Source: Chara braunii (Eukaryota; Streptophyta; Charophyceae; Charales; Characeae). From it: a stretch of 52,714 bases of DNA. The notes under the pieces are model-generated. The model was not told the origin of the DNA and searched no databases. It saw nothing but the letters and a program-made list of their open reading frames with translations. Below, piece after piece: positions 9,468 through 19,449 of this stretch (the stretch's first letter is position 1; every line of letters starts with the position of its first letter). The position numbers and the translations under genes were made by a program. The stretch is from positions 1,448,367 to 1,501,080 of the forward strand of contig BFEA01000212.1 of the NCBI GenBank assembly GCA_003427395.1, read 5' to 3'.

Positions 9468-9761
9468 ATGAGTGTGGGCGAAGGCGAGCCAACTGGGACC
9501 TGCAGGGGGTCGACTAAGGCTCGAAAGTCTAACAGGGCAAGGCCCTACACCATACTCTCAGACGCACTCAAGAGGTGGATTCAAGTGATAGACATGTATG
9601 ACTATCAACTTGATCCTATCAAGGGTACGTACAACAAAGTGGCTGATGCGCTATCAAGAAGGGCAGATTATCTGGGCGCGCTAGTAACTGAGTTCGACAT
9701 ATCTGATGATGTAACTCGATCTATGGCGGAAGCCTATCAAAAGGAGGCATTTTTCTATTAA
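9468..9761 (+). pseudogene. pol: E2 pol: RNase H C-terminal end
   Basis: Residues after about position 27 match gypsy RNase H (LKRWIQVIDMYDYQLD ... KGTYNKVADALSRRADYLGAL). The VADALSRR motif ends the domain and the linker toward integrase follows. The first about 26 residues have no match in E7 and are probably not part of the element. TAA at 9759-9761 ends the frame; the linker goes on (IRKLEAKDKTTSDEF) past the stop. Confidence 0.8.
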
Positions 9762-10657
9762 ATCATTCGCAAACTGGAAGCGAAAGATAAAACCACTTCC
9801 GATGAGTTTGTATTGCTTGAGGGGTTGCTATTCCTTGAGAAGGCAGGGAATAAAAGACTTTGTGTGTCTGATAGAGAGTCTTTACGTGGTTTATTTTTAG
9901 GCGAGTGTCATGACGCAGCAGGTCATTTTGGATTTAAGACTTCGGCTAACTTGGTACAAAGTTTTGGTGTCCCACAATGATGAATGATGTCAAAAAGTAT
10001 GTAGAGACTTGTCAGGTTTGTCAATGTGAGAAGCCGAGGACGCAGGCACCGCTTGGGTTGCTCAAGCCCTTGCCTATTCCTACTAGTCCCGATTAGAAAG
10101 TGTCCATGGATTTCATGGATACTCTTATGACCAGCACGAGCGGGAAAAGACACATCTTCGTCATTGTAGATAGATTTACCAAGCATGCCAGACTAATCGC
10201 CATGCCTGAGACTGCTAAAATTGACTATGTCATCAAGCTATTTCTAGACAACTGGGTACACGATTTTGGTCTCCCTACGTCCATTGTAAGCGATAGGGAT
10301 GTGAGATTCACTAGTGAACTGTGGCAATCCACAACCCAGCAGATGGGCACCCAGCTACAAATGACATCAGGGAACCACCGTGAGTCAAATGGCCAGGCGG
10401 AACAGATGAACAGAGTAGTGCAGCACCTGCTTCGACATTGCATAAAGCCAAGTTATGATGACTTAGATGAGAAATTGCCTCTCGTCGCCAGCCTGTACAA
10501 CAACATTGTGCATAACACTACTGACATGAATCCCAACCAACTGCATCTTGGTTGGAAACCCAGATCTGCCCTGGATTTTCTACTACCCGTAAATCAGCCA
10601 TCTGCAACATCTGGCAGCATAGAGTTTGCTGTCAAGTATGAACAAATGTTGCAATAG
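9762..10657 (+). pseudogene. pol: E2 pol: integrase zinc domain and core
   Basis: The zinc segment is HDAAGHFGFK ... CQVCQ, with a frameshift between its two halves near 9965. The DDE core from 10100 shows Asp in VSMDFMDT, Asp in SIVSDRDVRF and Glu in NGQAEQMNR, all intact, and HIFVIVDRFTKHARL. TAG at 10094-10096 and TAG at 10655-10657 replace Gln codons that are CAG in E7. The frame then continues into the C-terminal region. Confidence 0.9.
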
Positions 10658-11211
10658 GTTGTAGAACACATTAAGAAAGTTGAAGATGCTATGGTGGCAT
10701 CTAAGAATAAGCACGGACGGCCATCTGATTTTCAGGTAGGGGAGCGAGTATGGATTCAGTCATCTGAATTGGGTCAAGAGTTGGGAATCTCACGAAAACT
10801 AATGCTGCAGTATTTCAACCCATGGGAGATCCTAGATATAGTCGGGGATGAGATAGACAGACCCTCCTATGTAATTCGCATCCCTGCTCACTTACACACA
10901 CACCCAGTCTTTCACGCCTCCAAGCTGGCACCTTCTGCAGAAATAGCCTAGTTCCATTCCAGACGATCAATGTTGCCCCCAACCATGGATGGCGAAGTCG
11001 ACATCGACGAAATCGTGGAGCACAGAGTGATGCCTGTGCCTAAACCTCCTGGCAGAGGCCGACCTCCAAAGCCAAGGATGCAGTACCGTGTTAGATTCGG
11101 ACTCCATACTGATTCAAGTGAAGATCGGTGGTTTACCAGAGAAGAACTCCAGCAAACAGCTCCCTAAGTGATTGCAGGATATGAGAAAGGACTCAAGGGG
11201 AAGATGCCTGT
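10658..11211 (+). pseudogene. pol: E2 pol: integrase C-terminus, chromo-like tail
   Basis: It is in frame with the core: FQVGERVWIQSSELGQE, YFNPWEILD (GPY/F-like position), PVFHASKLAP, then the tail IDEIVEHRV ... QYRVRF ... EDRWFTREELQQTAP ... YEKGLKGK. TAG 10949-10951 and TAA 11165-11167 replace Gln codons (CAG and CAA in E7). Coding similarity ends near 11208, immediately before the family-C LTR start at 11212. Confidence 0.85.
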
Positions 11212-11642
11212 TGTAGCGGACCTCTGGTTGGCCTGTGAGACCAGCCCCGACAGGGGGGGTTTTGGCTGTTTTTCGGTCTTTTGCAGGGGAAAACAGCGGG
11301 AAAACGTGCAGCAGCGAGGGAGTGACACGTGGCAAAAAAGAGAGTTGTATTCACGACGCGTGCGGGCAAGCGCCAAGGCCAAGGCCGCCGCACACACACG
11401 TGCCACGTGCCCACGCTGGCCCGCCCCGCCCCGGACCGGCCCGACCCCACCCCAGATTATTTATTATCAAGATCCGGGATGCTGCCGCTGTCAGGGTTTG
11501 AACCTAGGCAGCTGCCACTCGTGCGCGTGCGTAGCCAGCACCTTAACACACTGGCCACAGCCACAGTTTGAGCTAATACTATGGCTCGCTGGTGTTGAAG
11601 AAGTGGCACGGTGGCTATTTACCCCCCCCCCCCCCCCCCCCC
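11212..11642 (+). mobile_element. LTR C1 stub joined to family-C leader
   Basis: The first about 45 bp (TGTAGCGGACCTC...) match the starts of LTRs at 12191 and 22217. The sequence then jumps to leader DNA homologous to 12483-12840 (TTTTCGGTC, GACACG-GGC, the tRNA-like block, GCACGGTGGCTATTTA then poly-C). The rest of the LTR and the primer-binding site are deleted. It ends in a poly-C run with one ambiguous base at 11643, a likely assembly weak point. Confidence 0.75.
11484..11562 (-). ncRNA. tRNA-derived, SINE-like segment, copy 1
   Basis: On the minus strand a box-A-like TGGCCAGTGTGTTAAGG (11541-11557) is followed about 36 bp later by box-B-like GGTTCAAACCC (11494-11504). The T-arm can form around TTCAAAC. 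The layout resembles class II (Ser/Leu-type) tRNA, but no full acceptor stem forms, so this is a tRNA relic rather than a functional tRNA. An equivalent copy lies at 12686-12766. Confidence 0.5.
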
Positions 11643-12190
11643 NTGGCGTTGAAGTTCAAACAAAGGTTGTCTTGAAAACAGGCCTAAAATGGCATGTGCT
11701 AAAGCCCTGGTCTGGTGCCTAAGTTTAAGGGCAGGTCGATCTTATGAGGGCCTGAAAATGACCCTCCGTTTCAGGCTGAAAAGACTCAGCGCCTGTAGGC
11801 CCTTGTTTTCAGGCTTTCAGGCTGAAACGACACAGGGCCTGTAGGCCCTGGTTTTCAGGCTTTTACGGTGAAACGAAAACAGGCCCTACACGTACGGACC
11901 CTTCGTCTACCCGGTCGGGCCCTGCTGGGCCCGTGTGGTACTGAGTATGCCACAGTAGGTGTTGGTACCGAAAAGCCACAGGTCGGTAAAAGTCAGTCCG
12001 GTACCCGACAAGAAAAGTCCAAGCCAGTCCAGTATAGTCCCAAGTCCTATTTTGTAGCATGTCCCAGAAAAGTCCGGAGGCTACCGGGCTGACAAAATGA
12101 TTGCAGCAGACAGGCCGCCGCCGACCGGTACCGGTCCGAAGCACGCCAAGCCAAGTCCAGCTCTATATTTGGCTGCTACAAGTAGGGAGT
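11643..12190. repeat. Repeat D copy 1 and unassigned DNA
   Basis: Sequence 11660-11885 resembles 33478-33705: GCCCTGGT(C/T)(T/C)GGTGCCT.AGTTT followed by serial units of TTTCAGGCTGAAACGACACAGGGCCTGTAGGCCCTG, given here as separate motifs TTTCAGGCTGAAA and CAGGGCCTGTAGGCCCTG, both palindromic. The segment 11886-12190 has CCAGTCCAG-like short repeats and no gene. The base at 11643 is ambiguous. Confidence 0.6.
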
Positions 12191-12410
12191 TGTAGTGGAC
12201 CTCTGATTGGTTTGTGAGACCAGCCCCTTGGCCTGTTCTCACAGGCCTGTGTGGTATTCAGGGTAGTCCAGTCCAGGCCGGTACCTCTGTCGGTACCTGC
12301 CAGTCCAGTCCAGTCTAGTCAGTCCGCTGGGGTATACCCCGGTTGTTGTCTGTTTTTGAGATCATTCTACATTCACACATTTTGGAGTACGTGCGGGTGG
12401 GCCCGCCACA
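12191..12410 (+). mobile_element. LTR C2, probable 5' LTR of E3 (220 bp)
   Basis: It runs from TGTAGTGG to CCGCCACA; the E2-adjacent and 22217 copies start TGTAGCGG, whose complement CCGCTACA nearly equals the end, giving inverted termini. GGTATCAGAGC follows 2 bases later, as expected for a 5' LTR. It contains the inverted repeat seen in all C copies (GG.CTGTGAGA ... TCTCACAGGCC). Pairing with E3 and LTR C3 is inferred from order and strand; no target duplication could be matched. Confidence 0.7.
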
Positions 12411-12412
12411 GC

Positions 12413-12423
12413 GGTATCAGAGC
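12413..12423 (+). promoter_or_regulatory. Primer-binding site next to LTR C2
   Basis: GGTATCAGAGC(GGG) matches the initiator-Met tRNA site except that the usual first T is C. Its place just inside the LTR end supports the LTR boundary call. Confidence 0.75.
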
Positions 12424-12685
12424 GGGAACGTTCCCCGCTCCCACCCAGCACACCGCATACCAGGGAAAATTGCCAAAACCCAACAGCGGGGTTTTTGGCA
12501 GTTTTTCGGTCCTTTGCAGGGAAAAATGCGCAGCAGCAAGGGAGCGACACGCGGCTAAAAAGAGAGGTGCAGTCACAACGCGTGCGCACAAGTGCCAAAG
12601 GCCAAGGCTGCCGCACACGCATGCGCCACGTGCCCACGCTGCCCCGCCCCGCCCCCGAATTATTTATTATCAAGATCCGAGATGC

Positions 12686-12766
12686 TACTGCTGCCAGGGT
12701 TTGAACCTGGGCAGCTGCCACTCATGTGCGTGCATAACCAGCACCTTAACACACTGGCCACAGCCA
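12686..12766 (-). ncRNA. tRNA-derived, SINE-like segment, copy 2
   Basis: Minus strand: box A TGGCCAGTGTGTTAAGG at 12744-12760 and box B GGTTCAAACCC at 12697-12707. The T-arm is perfect (CCAGG, loop TTCAAAC, CCTGG). Only about four acceptor pairs can form, so it is a tRNA-derived element head, not a working tRNA. It sits in the same family-C leader context as copy 1. Confidence 0.55.
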
Positions 12767-12823
12767 CAGTTTGAGATAATACTGTGGCTTGCTGGTGTTG
12801 AAGAAGTGGCACGGTGGCTATTT

Positions 12824-12893
<70 letters not shown>

Positions 12894-13764
12894 CGGTGGG
12901 GAGACACCGTGGCTGCTGCTGCCTGTGCCCGTGGGCATCTGCAATGCCACGTGGCAGTCTACTGTGGGCCGTGAAGACCCCCTGATCAGGGGCTGCTCTA
13001 CAGTGGTGAAGGTCTGCTCACACAACACGCCCTGGATCTGCACTGCTGCTGCTAGGGGCTGATCAAGATCTCAGCCCCCTCCCTCCTCCAGTTGGCTTGC
13101 TGCTGTGAAGGCCAAGACCCTCCTGGTCTTGGTATACCTTGTGCCCTTGGAGACACCAAGGGCCAGGTATCATCCCTCTCTCTTCCCTCTCCCTACTAAC
13201 CCACTTTCTCTACCTTTTCTCTCTCCTCTTACTCACCCCCTCTACTTCTTCCTCTGCTGCCTCACTCACTTCCTTCTAATCACTCTCACCACTCATACCC
13301 CTCTCCCCACCCCAACTTTTCTCCCACCACCCACTATTTTACTCTATTTTATTCATTCATTTTCTTTTCTTTCTCCTCTTTTCTCTTTGCTTTTTGATCC
13401 CTCCCCACCTTTCCCATCCCTTTCTCTCCTATTCTCTCACCCTCCTCTCCCCCAACTATAACCCCATTACTTCCCCCATCTCCCCCTTCACTCTTTTTCT
13501 CTCTCTCACCTATTTCTCCCCTTTCTCCTTCACTTTTTCATTCCCCTTTCCCCCAACTTCGAAATTTTCTGTTTTTCTTCTTTTTATCTTTCTTTTGATT
13601 TATATTTCCTCCTTTTTCCAAAAATTCGAATTATCTCATTCCCCACCTTCTTTTTCCATTTTCTGATTTATTTCATTTTTTTTTTTTTTATTCTAAAAAT
13701 TTGAATTTCTTTGCGGCACCCTTAAATCTGACTAGGAGTTAGTCATCTTGCTTTCAGCACACAT

Positions 13765-14085
13765 TTTGACCCCGTTGGGGAACGAAGTGCTGCCGAAATC
13801 TTCTCATTTTACTTAGCCTTTCTTCTTGATGGCACACTTCGACCCCATGGGGGTAATGAAATGCTGCCGAAATTTTTGAAAAATCCGACACTTCATTTCT
13901 CTTTACCTCCTCATCTACGTATTTATTTATTTATTTATTTATTTCTCTTTATTATTTTTTTATTTATTAACTGAATTTTTTTAATTTGTGACATTTTGAA
14001 ACGTAGTGTGCTTATCTTGGTCTCTCCCTTCCCTTGGCATATTCTTGACCCCATGAGGGGTAGGGAAATGCTACCGAAACTTCGA
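13765..14085 (+). repeat. Three copies of a conserved hairpin motif
   Basis: Near 13765, 13838 and 14045 the sequence repeats TTYGACCCC(R)T-GGGG-AA-GAARTGCTGCCGAAA-like blocks. Each has CCCC and GGGG arms around a tiny loop (GTT, ATG, ATGA) followed by the invariant TGCTRCCGAAA. The copies differ in spacing and flanks, so the motif itself seems conserved rather than recently duplicated. Confidence 0.65.
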
Positions 14086-14503
14086 AAAAAATAAATATTA
14101 TTTCTCTCTTCACATTTTGTTTCCTTATTTCTTTAATTATTTTTATTCTTTATTTATTTATTTTATTTTTTCTCTCGAAATTTCACTGTTTATTTATTTT
14201 TCCTTTCGCCTCCCCCCATTCTTGCTATTTCATTTTCTTGATTAGGTCACCGGTACCCTACCCTAACCACTCAAACTCCGGTTAGGGTTTTCTTAGGGTT
14301 TTTCTAGGGTTTAGGGTTCTCCTAACCCCCCTACTTTCCCTTCTCATTCGGGCACCTTGGATTCGAACCACCCCTCCCCTTTTGACGGCGTCAGCGCTCG
14401 ATTTACTAGCGCCGCCCGTCGCCTTCTATTGCAGATCTCCCCCTACGCCCTCCGCTCACGCGGACCTCCTCCGACCCTCTCTAGTCCGGCCCATTACCTC
14501 CCC

Positions 14504-16544
14504 ATGGCCGATGGCCTATCATAAGCCACCGAGGCGGCGACGGCCTCGGCATCGGGCTCCACACCCGCGCCTGCGGACACGGGCCATCACCCTTAGGGGG
14601 ATCTGCACACCCTCCTTACCTCCCTCCTCGCGCCCATCCAGGCGCAACTGGCGACCCTTGCGGCCTTACAGACGCAGGTGGCGATTCCTGTCGTTGGCAT
14701 GCGGCAACTTCAGGACGCTGCCTGTCCTTCCTCCCCCAACTCTCTCTTTTCTCCTGGCTCCCAGTCCGAGTCCCCCGTCCTCCGACATGGTGGCCACGGT
14801 GGAGCTTCCTCCTCCGCTGCCCCCGACCCAACCATCCTGGTGACCGTCCACGCCTCTAGCGTGACGGCCGCCACGGATCAGGCCTTCCCTTACTCTACGG
14901 GCGCACCCATCCAGATTTCGGTCACTACGGCCACGGGACCACGACCCGCTGCTGTGGTCTCAACTTTTCTGGGTGCCCCACTTCTCTCTCCCCTTCGCAC
15001 GACCGCAGCGCCACTTGGCTCTCCCCCTTGTGGGATGCCACATGCCGCTCGTTCGTCTACTCCTTCCACCCCTCGCTGAATCTACGTTCGACGTCTTAAG
15101 GACGAGTTTGCCCAGACCTGGGCCGACCTCGCCCTCTTACGCCTTCAGCCACCCCTATCCTCACAGGTGGTCGCGCCTTCGGGCGCAAACCCTTCTTCCT
15201 CTACACTTCCTTCCACACAGGCTCGCTTCCCTCGCCCTGCACCCTACCCACACCCATCCTACATTCTTCCTATTCCCTCGGTTGTTGCGAGTCTTGCGAC
15301 CTCTTCTACCGCAGCTCCATCGCAGCCTGCCATTGTTGCCCCCGCCGCTTCCCCATGCGACCCGGACGTACAGTCAGCTGCGCCCCTTTCACCAGGACCT
15401 GCGCCGACTTATTCAGCAGTAGCACAGACCTCTGCTCCTCGATCCCCTCGTCGCCAAAACAGTGGCGCACCACTCGTCTGCCTGACGGACATTGCCTTGT
15501 ATGACGGTACAGGGATACGCGTGTCTCGGTGGCTGCAGTTTGCCACCCCCATGCTCCAGCTCATGGGCGCCCCACCCAACACGTGGGTGGCTCACCTCTC
15601 CACGCGCCTGCGTGGCGGTCCTTTCGACGCTTGGGAGGATTTCTACACGCACTCCCTTCATGAGGGTCGGACCCCGACCTTCATGGATTTTCAGGCATTC
15701 CTCGAGGATTGATTCGGAGCCCGATATGACGTCACTGACGCCTTTGAGCGTGTCGTGAGCACACGCTGGTCCGACTCCGGTGGCGCAGTCGGCCTGGACC
15801 GCCACATCCAGGTCTTTCAGGACGCCCGCCTCATTTGTGATGGGGCGTTCCTCCCGGAGGCTGCCCATCGACCGTTTCTTGGCCAGCCTTCCCCTTGAGT
15901 ACTGTTCTGAGTTATAGAGGTACGAGTTCACATCAGCCCAGCAGGCTTACGAGGCCGCTAGGACCCATCAGCGGATGCGGGCCCGTCTTCACCCCGCTCC
16001 CTCCTCCCAGCCTCAGCGTACTGGCTACACCCTCCTCCTCTCACAACACTTCCCAGTGTCGTTCCCTTTTCCACAGCCGCCCCCGCTGTTCCGCGCAGCA
16101 GGGCCGCCACTTCTCGCGCCCGAGTATGGTGAGCAGGACGTTGTTGCCCAGTTGTCGCCTGAGGGTGACCATAGCGACGACCTCGACCTCTACGAGGCCG
16201 TCCACTACCACCTGGAGGACTCTACCCTCCCTATAGCCGAGCGCCTCCAACTCGCCCTCTCCACCCTCTCTCGGGCACGCAGCCGCCCTGGTCATGCTGG
16301 CGCGTCGCCCCCCGAAGTCCCTCACCAGGACCTCCCTCAGGGCTTTGTCCCTCCTTGCGGTGTCTTTTCCGCCGAGGAGCGTGCAGCCACTTTGGGTCGG
16401 CGTGGGTGTTTGCGATGCCGCGAAGACGGTCATACCTCCTCGCGGTGCCCTTACACCGCCGCCCTCGACCGCCACTACGCTGACCTTTCCCGCCAGCGTC
16501 GTGCTCACCCCCCTGGCGCCTCGCATCCCCGCGGCGCCTCCTAG
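14504..16544 (+). pseudogene. gag: E3 gag with CCHC zinc knuckle
   Basis: Gag forms the particle and binds RNA. I prefer the ATG at 14504, in frame with the long gag frame: Ala/Ser/Pro-rich N-terminus, LLAPIQAQLATLAALQTQV, LKDEFAQTWADLALLRLQ, then a Gag core (TGIRVSRWLQFATPMLQLMG ... AWEDFYTHSLHEGRTPTFMDF). Stops TAA and TAG before 14600, TGA 15077-15079 and TGA 15710-15712 (W in EDWFGARYD) interrupt it. A frameshift near 15890 moves it to the frame that ends at 16544. That frame carries the knuckle CLRCREDGHTSSRC (C-x2-C-x4-H-x4-C, about 16419-16460). The open frame from 14382 is in another phase and is probably spurious. Confidence 0.75.
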
Positions 16545-16685
16545 CCACGATGCTGTGTACACCTGCGCCCTCCTCAGTAATTGGCTTCCCGACATCTCCG
16601 TCGGCCCCTCTCGCTATTGGAGTTGAGGTATTGCACGACCCGACAAAGTGTACTTAGCCCAGAAAATGGCAAAAGAAACATGTCA

Positions 16686-16923
16686 AAGTTATATAAATCA
16701 TAAATGGATTGGAGGTTTTTTAACCAATTGAAAGCACATTTTTCATGTACAAGCGCATTTTCAACACTTTGAAAACTTATCACTCAAAGCTTTAGATACA
16801 GCACAACATATTCGCAAGGTGCCGCGTTATAAAAAAATGAAGTGTTGAAAATGCGCTTGTACATGAAAAATGTGCTTCCAGTTGGTTAAAAAACCTCCAA
16901 TCCATTTATGATTTATATAACTT
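16686..16923. mobile_element. Fold-back MITE-like element, 238 bp, 84-bp terminal inverted repeats
   Basis: The left arm 16686-16769 and right arm 16840-16923 are reverse complements with 82 of 84 matching bases, separated by a 70-nt spacer. Ends are AAGTTATATAAATC and its complement. The AT-rich insert lies between E3 gag and protease, in strongly GC-rich surroundings, so it arrived after the retroelement. No convincing target duplication is visible; AT-rich sequence at 16627-16685 might also belong to it. It has no coding capacity. Confidence 0.8.
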
Positions 16924-17038
16924 ACCGTCTGTGCTTCCGCAGACCACCGTCTCCCCTCCTACCCCTCCGTGACTATCGACGCGTCAAGCCATTCGCTCAA
17001 CTTGTTGCAGCGAGCAGCTTGCGACTCGCGAGGACGTT

Positions 17039-17653
17039 GTGTCCTCTCTTCTGGACTTGAGCATGCTCCAGGCTCGTCAGGAGCGACTCACCCTCCATGT
17101 CGCTGTACTGCGTCGCCTTCTCACCATCCTCTCTAACCCTGATCGCACCCTCCTGATCATTCCAGTACGACTGGGGACCTCCACGAGGGTGTACTCAGCG
17201 TTGTGGGATTCCGGTTTTCAGGGCGACTTCATTCACCCACATGTGGTGAAAGAAGCCCGCTTACCCACGACAGGGTCTCCGACTCCCATCTCCGTCACCC
17301 TAGGGGATGACAAGACCCAACGCTTCTTCGATCAGATGGTCACCGACCTCCCCTTCTTCCTCACTCTCGAGCCGACTGATCATCCTCCGGCGTTTCGTCG
17401 TCATCGCTCCTCTGCACATTTCGATGTGATGGAGACGGGGTACGATTTCATTCTCGGTGCTCCGTGGTCTCGTCGGTTCTGCAGCACCGAGGCCGATCGG
17501 GTGACCAACACTCTCGTTCTTAAGACGAAGTGTGGACAGACGTATCGCGTACCTTTCATAGGTACCACCGCGACACCACGCCCCGACCCCCCTCCCAGGG
17601 AGCCTTCCGTGCCCACACCATCTCCTACTATCACCGTCACCTCGCCTCGGTAG
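17039..17653 (+). pseudogene. pol: E3 pol: aspartic protease
   Basis: Polyprotein-processing protease. The active-site segment reads ALWDSGFQGDFI (DSG near 17210), then TLGDDKTQRF and the flap-like region, and the second hydrophobic-glycine strand YDFILGAPWSRRF (near 17450). The N-terminal segment and a Pro-rich C-terminal tail are linkers. The open frame begins at a non-ATG codon, so the true start is upstream, beyond the fold-back insert. It ends at TAG 17651-17653; the linker to RT continues to about 17960. Confidence 0.8.
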
Positions 17654-17961
17654 TTCGCTCACTTCATCCGACAGGATGGCGTCACCTTCTTTACTGTGAA
17701 CATTACGAATCTCTTGCACTATAATCCACCTTGTCCCGACGTCGAGCTCATCTCTCTGGAGCCAGATCCTCCTCCTATCTCCATGGCTCCCAACTCTACT
17801 TCCCTCCATCCGCCGTCTGTCGAGTCCACCCCGCCGGCGCGCGCTGACATTGACGCTGAGGAACTCGCATGCTATACGGCCGACGTGGAGCCCGCAGTTC
17901 GTGACCTCATTCGAAAGTACCACGATGTTTCCCATAGTCGTTCTCGTATGCCGACATCCCA

Positions 17962-18606
17962 TTGATGCGTGACGTCGAGCACTCCATCCAGCTTGTGCCT
18001 GACTATCATGTTCACCACCAGGCACCCTACAGACTCTCGATCCCCAAGGCCACCAAACTCAAGCGTGAGCTTGAGGAGCTCCTGAGACTTGGTTTCATTA
18101 AACCCAGCAACTCCCGTGGGGTGCACCCGTCCTCTTTGCTCGCAAAGCGGATGGAACTCTCCGTCTCTGCATCGACTATCGCGGTCTCAACCGCTACACG
18201 GTTAAGAACAACTATCGCATGCCTCGTTCCGATGAGTTGTTCGACTGCCTAGCAGGCAACCGCTTTTTTACGAGGATTGATCTTCGTAGCGGTTACCATC
18301 AAATTCGCGTCGCTGTAGCAGACCGGCCGAAGACAGCGTTCCGATCGCTTCGGCCACTACGAGTTTATGGTGATGCCATTCGGCCTCACCAACGCACCCG
18401 CTACCTTCCAGAGGGCGATGAACGACATCTTCAAGGACATCCTGGAGCAGTACGTTCTCGACTACCTCGACGATTTCCTGATCTACAATCGTACCCTTGA
18501 GGAGCATCTCAGACACCTCCACGACGTCCATGACCGCTTGCACAGACATGGCTTCTACGCCAAGCTGAGCAAGTGCCGCTTTGCCGAGCGAAAAGTGATT
18601 TCTTAG
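17962..18606 (+). pseudogene. pol: E3 pol: reverse transcriptase, frameshifted
   Basis: Three successive frames together give an [31 protein letters not shown] in the first, a [16 protein letters not shown]-type segment across a shift near 18125-18220, [16 protein letters not shown] in the second, and [17 protein letters not shown] with YLDD at 18463-18474 in the third. Catalytic Asp residues are intact although the frame is broken at least twice. An overlapping frame from 18573 continues the protein. Confidence 0.85.
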
Positions 18607-19449
18607 GACACTACGTGTCTGACCAGGGTCTCTACATGGACGACGCGAAGATCACTGCTATTGCGGAGTGGTCCATCCCCACATCCGCTAAGCAGCTTCG
18701 CAGCTTCCTAGGACTCACTAGCTACTATAGTAATTTCATCCAGGGATACGCTAGGTATTCCTACGTCCTTACCTCCACCCTCCTCCGGAAGAACCCGCCA
18801 TGGGCTTGGACACCCCTCCACGAGAACGCCTTCCTCGCCCTCAAGAAGGCAGTGACATTTGCACCGGTTTTTCACCTACCTGATTTCGATCGCCCTTTTA
18901 TCCTTACCACCATTGCGTCAGACTTTGCTGTAGGAGCAGTGCTTTCTCATATTTTCCCCTCCTCTCCTGATTCCTCTTATCCTCGCATCCCTTGCTTCTC
19001 ACCCCCTACCCCCACCACTGCTTCCCGCCTGACGCCTACTCGTCCAGCTACTGACGAACCTTCTATTGACTATTCTCCTACCATCGCCGACAACTGCACT
19101 GTTGAGTCTCGCTCGGGTGATTGTCTGATAGCCTTCTACTTTCGTAAACTCCTACCCGCCGAGATAAACTACACCGCTGATGAACGTGAGGTTCTCGCAC
19201 TAGTTTATGCCGCTCTGCAAAAGTTAACACGATACGCCAAAAATGCACCTTGTCCAGGCTTTTCTGACGAAGTCGAAGTTCACTCCTCGACAGGCTCGCT
19301 GGTGGCGCGACCTATCCGAGTTTAGTTTCACCACTGAGCACATCAAGGGTGAGACTAATCGGGTCGCAGATGCCTTATCCCGACGCCCTGACCATGATTA
19401 AGAGCAGCTCCGGCTCGCTGCCATCTCAGGCACCACCGTCTGCCACTCG
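18573..19449 (+). pseudogene. pol: E3 pol: RT thumb and RNase H
   Basis: It continues with DFLGHYVSDQGL, LRSFLGLTSYYSNFI (connection) and RNase H: FILTTIASDFAVGAVLSH, where TDAS has become TIAS so the first catalytic Asp is Ile. A long Ser/Pro/Thr insertion (about 18960-19090) splits RNase H, then INYTADEREVLALVYAL follows. A frameshift near 19235 ends the open frame at 19325; the rest (TTEHIKGETNRVADALSRRPDHD) lies in another frame. Confidence 0.8.

Larger units (their letters stand above)
9545..11211 (+). mobile_element. E2: 5'-truncated Ty3/gypsy remnant
   Basis: It keeps only the last part of RNase H, integrase and the chromo-like tail. Its closest relative in the window is E7 (46298-48668), which shares most of the integrase sequence. 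Homology to E7 starts near 9545; the upstream half is missing. At 11212 it abuts a family-C LTR start instead of the family-F LTR that follows E7, so a later insertion or recombination occurred there. Several in-frame stops and at least one frameshift inactivate it. Confidence 0.88.
12424..14503 (+). other. E3 leader: tRNA-like block, poly-C, CT-rich tract, hairpin repeats
   Basis: There is no gene across about 2 kb. Contents in order: a family-C leader shared with 11257-11642; the tRNA-like block; a 67-nt poly-C run at 12825-12891; unassigned sequence; a pyrimidine-rich tract at 13160-13665; three copies of a GACCCC-GGGG hairpin motif (13765-14085); AT-rich T/A runs; and a telomere-like GGTTAGGG/TTTAGGG cluster at 14255-14330. 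The Pro-rich open frames around the poly-C and CT tract are composition artefacts. Confidence 0.65.

Noticed and set aside
12251-12985. 244-codon plus-strand frame over the family-C LTR
   Set aside because: It spans an LTR, a tRNA-like block and a poly-C run; no protein similarity.
13105-13666. Ser/Pro/Leu-rich frames in the CT tract
   Set aside because: Pyrimidine-rich leader sequence; no conserved motif.
14382-14843. 153-codon frame as the E3 gag start
   Set aside because: It begins with TTG and is in a different phase from the gag core; the core frame reaches back to ATG 14504.
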